From Paratractidigestivibacter sp003150175 (GTDB lineage: Bacteria; Actinomycetota; Coriobacteriia; Coriobacteriales; Atopobiaceae), in assembly GCF_964283195.1 (NCBI RefSeq), contig NZ_CAXYLH010000009.1: DNA of 64,000 nt, one strand, 5' to 3'. Numbering within the stretch: the stretch's first letter is position 1; each line of letters starts with the position of its first letter. The notes beneath the pieces were generated by a model. That model did not search any database. It saw nothing but the letters and a program-made list of their open reading frames with translations, and had not been told where the DNA came from. Of the stretch, positions 62,789-64,000 are shown piece by piece. The translations under genes were made by a program, and so were the position numbers.

Positions 62789-63409
62789 TTAGGCCATGCG
62801 GACCTGGACGAGGCCGTTCTTCGCGCCCGGGACAGCGCCCTTGACGAGCATGAGGTTCTGCTCGGCGTCAACGCGGACCAGCTTGAGGTTCTTGACGGTC
62901 ACGCGCTCGTTGCCCATGTGGCCGTACATGTGCAGGCCCTTGCGGACGCGGGCGGGATAGGCGCACTGGCCGATGGAACCGGGCTTGCGCTGGTTGCGGC
63001 AGCCGTGGGTCATAGGACCGCGGGAGAAGTTCCAGCGCTTGACGGTGCCCTGGAAGCCCTTGCCCTTGGAGGTGCCGGTGACGTCGACGGTCTTGACGTC
63101 GGAGAAGTCAGCGACAGTGACGACGTCGCCGCACTTGTGCTCCTCGCCGTTCTCGACGCGGACCTCGCGCAGGTACTTCATCGGCTCGACGCCGGCCTTG
63201 GCGAAGTGGCCCGCCATAGGCTTGTTGACGTGCTTGGCGCGGATGTCTCCGAAGCCGATCTGGACGGCGTCGTAGCCGTCGGTCGCCTTCGTCTTGACCT
63301 GCGAGACGGTGCAGGGGCCAGCCTGGATGACGGTCACGGGGACGACGTTGTCGTTCTCGTCCCAGACCTGGGTCATTCCGAGCTTGCGGCCAAGGATGGT
63401 GTTGACCAT
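62789..63409 (-). CDS. rplC: 50S ribosomal protein L3
   Basis: 206 residues: MVNTILGRKLGMTQVWDEND, VDVTGTSKGKGFQGTVKRWN, and the loop RGPMTHGCRNQRKPGSIGQC near the peptidyl transferase centre. First ribosomal gene of the run in this window: no rpsJ lies between it and the window end, and a promoter stands 128 bp upstream. ATG at 63409 with AAGGAAAG upstream. Confidence 0.97.
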   Translation of the reverse strand: MVNTILGRKLGMTQVWDENDNVVPVTVIQAGPCTVSQVKTKATDGYDAVQIGFGDIRAKHVNKPMAGHFAKAGVEPMKYLREVRVENGEEHKCGDVVTVADFSDVKTVDVTGTSKGKGFQGTVKRWNFSRGPMTHGCRNQRKPGSIGQCAYPARVRKGLHMYGHMGNERVTVKNLKLVRVDAEQNLMLVKGAVPGAKNGLVQVRMA

Positions 63410-63440
63410 GCTCTTTCCTTACCTTCGGTGGTCATGGGAC

Positions 63441-63479
63441 CTGTGGGGCACCCTTTGCCCCAACCCCAGCGGACCACAG
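63441..63479 (-). promoter_or_regulatory. Structured leader before rplC
   Basis: CTGTGG (63441-63446) pairs with CCACAG (63474-63479), and GGGGCA-CCCTT-TGCCCC (63445-63461) forms an inner hairpin that competes with it for two bases. It lies in the leader between the rplC promoter and the rplC ribosome-binding site, so it may be an autoregulatory r-protein leader. No known leader family was recognised. Confidence 0.4.
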
Positions 63480-63536
63480 CCTTTACCTGCTGTTTTGTTC
63501 CGAGACACAAGGGTCCCCTAACTTCACAGCTTGTCT

Positions 63537-63565
63537 ACTATACATGCGAAACCCTGCGTTCACAA
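63537..63565 (-). promoter_or_regulatory. Sigma-70-type promoter of the rplC-led S10 operon
   Basis: On the minus strand TTGTGA (63565-63560), a 17-bp spacer and TATAGT (63542-63537) give a near-consensus promoter, the best in the window. Transcription would start near 63530, leaving a leader of about 120 nt before rplC. Confidence 0.75.
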
Positions 63566-63750
63566 TCTCTACGCAGAAGTTTTTGGGGCTTCTACCTGCG
63601 GCTCGAAATTCCCCGCGGCCGGGCGTATCTATGGGTCAGGAGGACGGGACGGGATGGACCGGCGGCGGAGTTGGGCGGCGCGGGCGCTTGCGGCGCACGG
63701 GCGGGCGGCGCACGGGCAGGCGGCGCGGCGGCTTACGGCGCGCGGGCGCG

Positions 63751-63932
63751 CAGAATCCTCGATTTCCAGTCCCACCGGGCGCACGGACGCGCGTAGAAAG
63801 AAGCACCTCCAGCCCATTGAGGGGCTACGCACGGGGGGCGCGCAGGCGGACGCGCAAAATCCCCGATTCCCAGTTCCGCCGGATGCGCAGGCGCGCAGAA
63901 AGCAAAACCTCCAGCTCATTGGGGGGTCAAGT
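63751..63932. repeat. Imperfect tandem repeat, period 104 bp
   Basis: CAGAATCCTCGATTTCCAGT at 63751 recurs as CAAAATCCCCGATTCCCAGT at 63855, and the following blocks (CGCGYRGAAAGMARMACCTC, CCAGCYCATTGRGGGG) keep the same order and spacing. Unit 2 is cut short at about 63932. No gene is supported on either strand in 63566-64000; the left part (63640-63750) is a low-complexity G/C run with GGCGCACGGGC-type words. Confidence 0.65.
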
Positions 63933-64000
63933 CCAAATCGGTGTGTAAATTCGCAACCGCCGCCGGCCGCGGCTAGCCCGCGGCCGACATGAGCCTCGCC

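Noticed and set aside
63973..64000. Possible C-terminal end of a minus-strand gene (ending MSAAG-stop) at the window edge, or a plus-strand ATG at 63989
   Set aside because: Fewer than ten codons are visible and neither reading can be supported.

Overview
This 64 kb window is a chromosomal piece of a high-GC actinobacterium. The likeliest source is class Coriobacteriia, probably a Collinsella-like gut anaerobe. That placement is inference. It rests on codon usage dominated by G and C at third positions, an NfnAB-type transhydrogenase, a long single-chain PurL, a fused ECF ATPase under an FMN riboswitch, UPF0210, and a mix of sugar ABC and PTS genes. No rRNA, phage, transposase or CRISPR array was seen.

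Layout. 1-3204 (minus): a ribose/galactose-type sugar ABC importer, its ATPase gene cut by the window edge. 3205-3948: a long regulatory gap full of TGTAAAC-type half sites. 3949-10252: UPF0210, murB, then an FMN riboswitch followed by ribU, a fused two-domain ECF ATPase and ecfT. 10474-20235: purL, an EamA exporter, a solitary HNH endonuclease of lower GC, a frameshifted zinc-ribbon gene, malic enzyme, a tiny Cys-rich protein and an NlpC/P60-like protein. 20365-31276: an alpha-glucan and alpha-glucoside utilisation locus (malQ, glgP, maltodextrin-type ABC importer, GntR regulator, EIICB permease, HAD phosphatase). 31548-40996: galE, a polyprenyl synthase, a CwlM-like protein, tRNA-Gln, glmU, prs, pth and nfnBA. 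41254-47542: three GT2 glycosyltransferases, an LCP-like membrane protein, a His-rich metal exporter and truA. 47620-63409 (minus): the S10-spc-alpha ribosomal superoperon, rplC through rplQ, with secY, adk, map, infA and rpoA.

Main observations. (1) The alpha-glucan locus is decaying, or mis-assembled in a pathway-specific way. glgP has lost an internal block and its C-terminus, one permease has an in-frame internal deletion, the other permease has lost its start, the binding protein has a Trp-to-TGA nonsense codon, and the PTS permease has an in-frame TAG. malQ, the ATPase, the regulator and the HAD gene read intact. (2) A shared operator-like word, TGTYTGAACM, lies before the binding-protein gene, the gntR gene and the PTS gene. 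This ties both transport systems to the local GntR protein. (3) Many intergenic gaps hold nested inverted repeats built from a word specific to that gap, with compensatory changes between arms. They look like a class of small palindromic elements. (4) A cytoplasmic CwlM-like protein (two peptidoglycan-binding domains plus a shrunken amidase-like tail without zinc ligands) sits between a polyprenyl synthase gene and glmU. (5) The S10 operon starts at rplC, with its own promoter and a structured leader and no rpsJ in view. It is also interrupted by about 376 bp between rplX and rplE.
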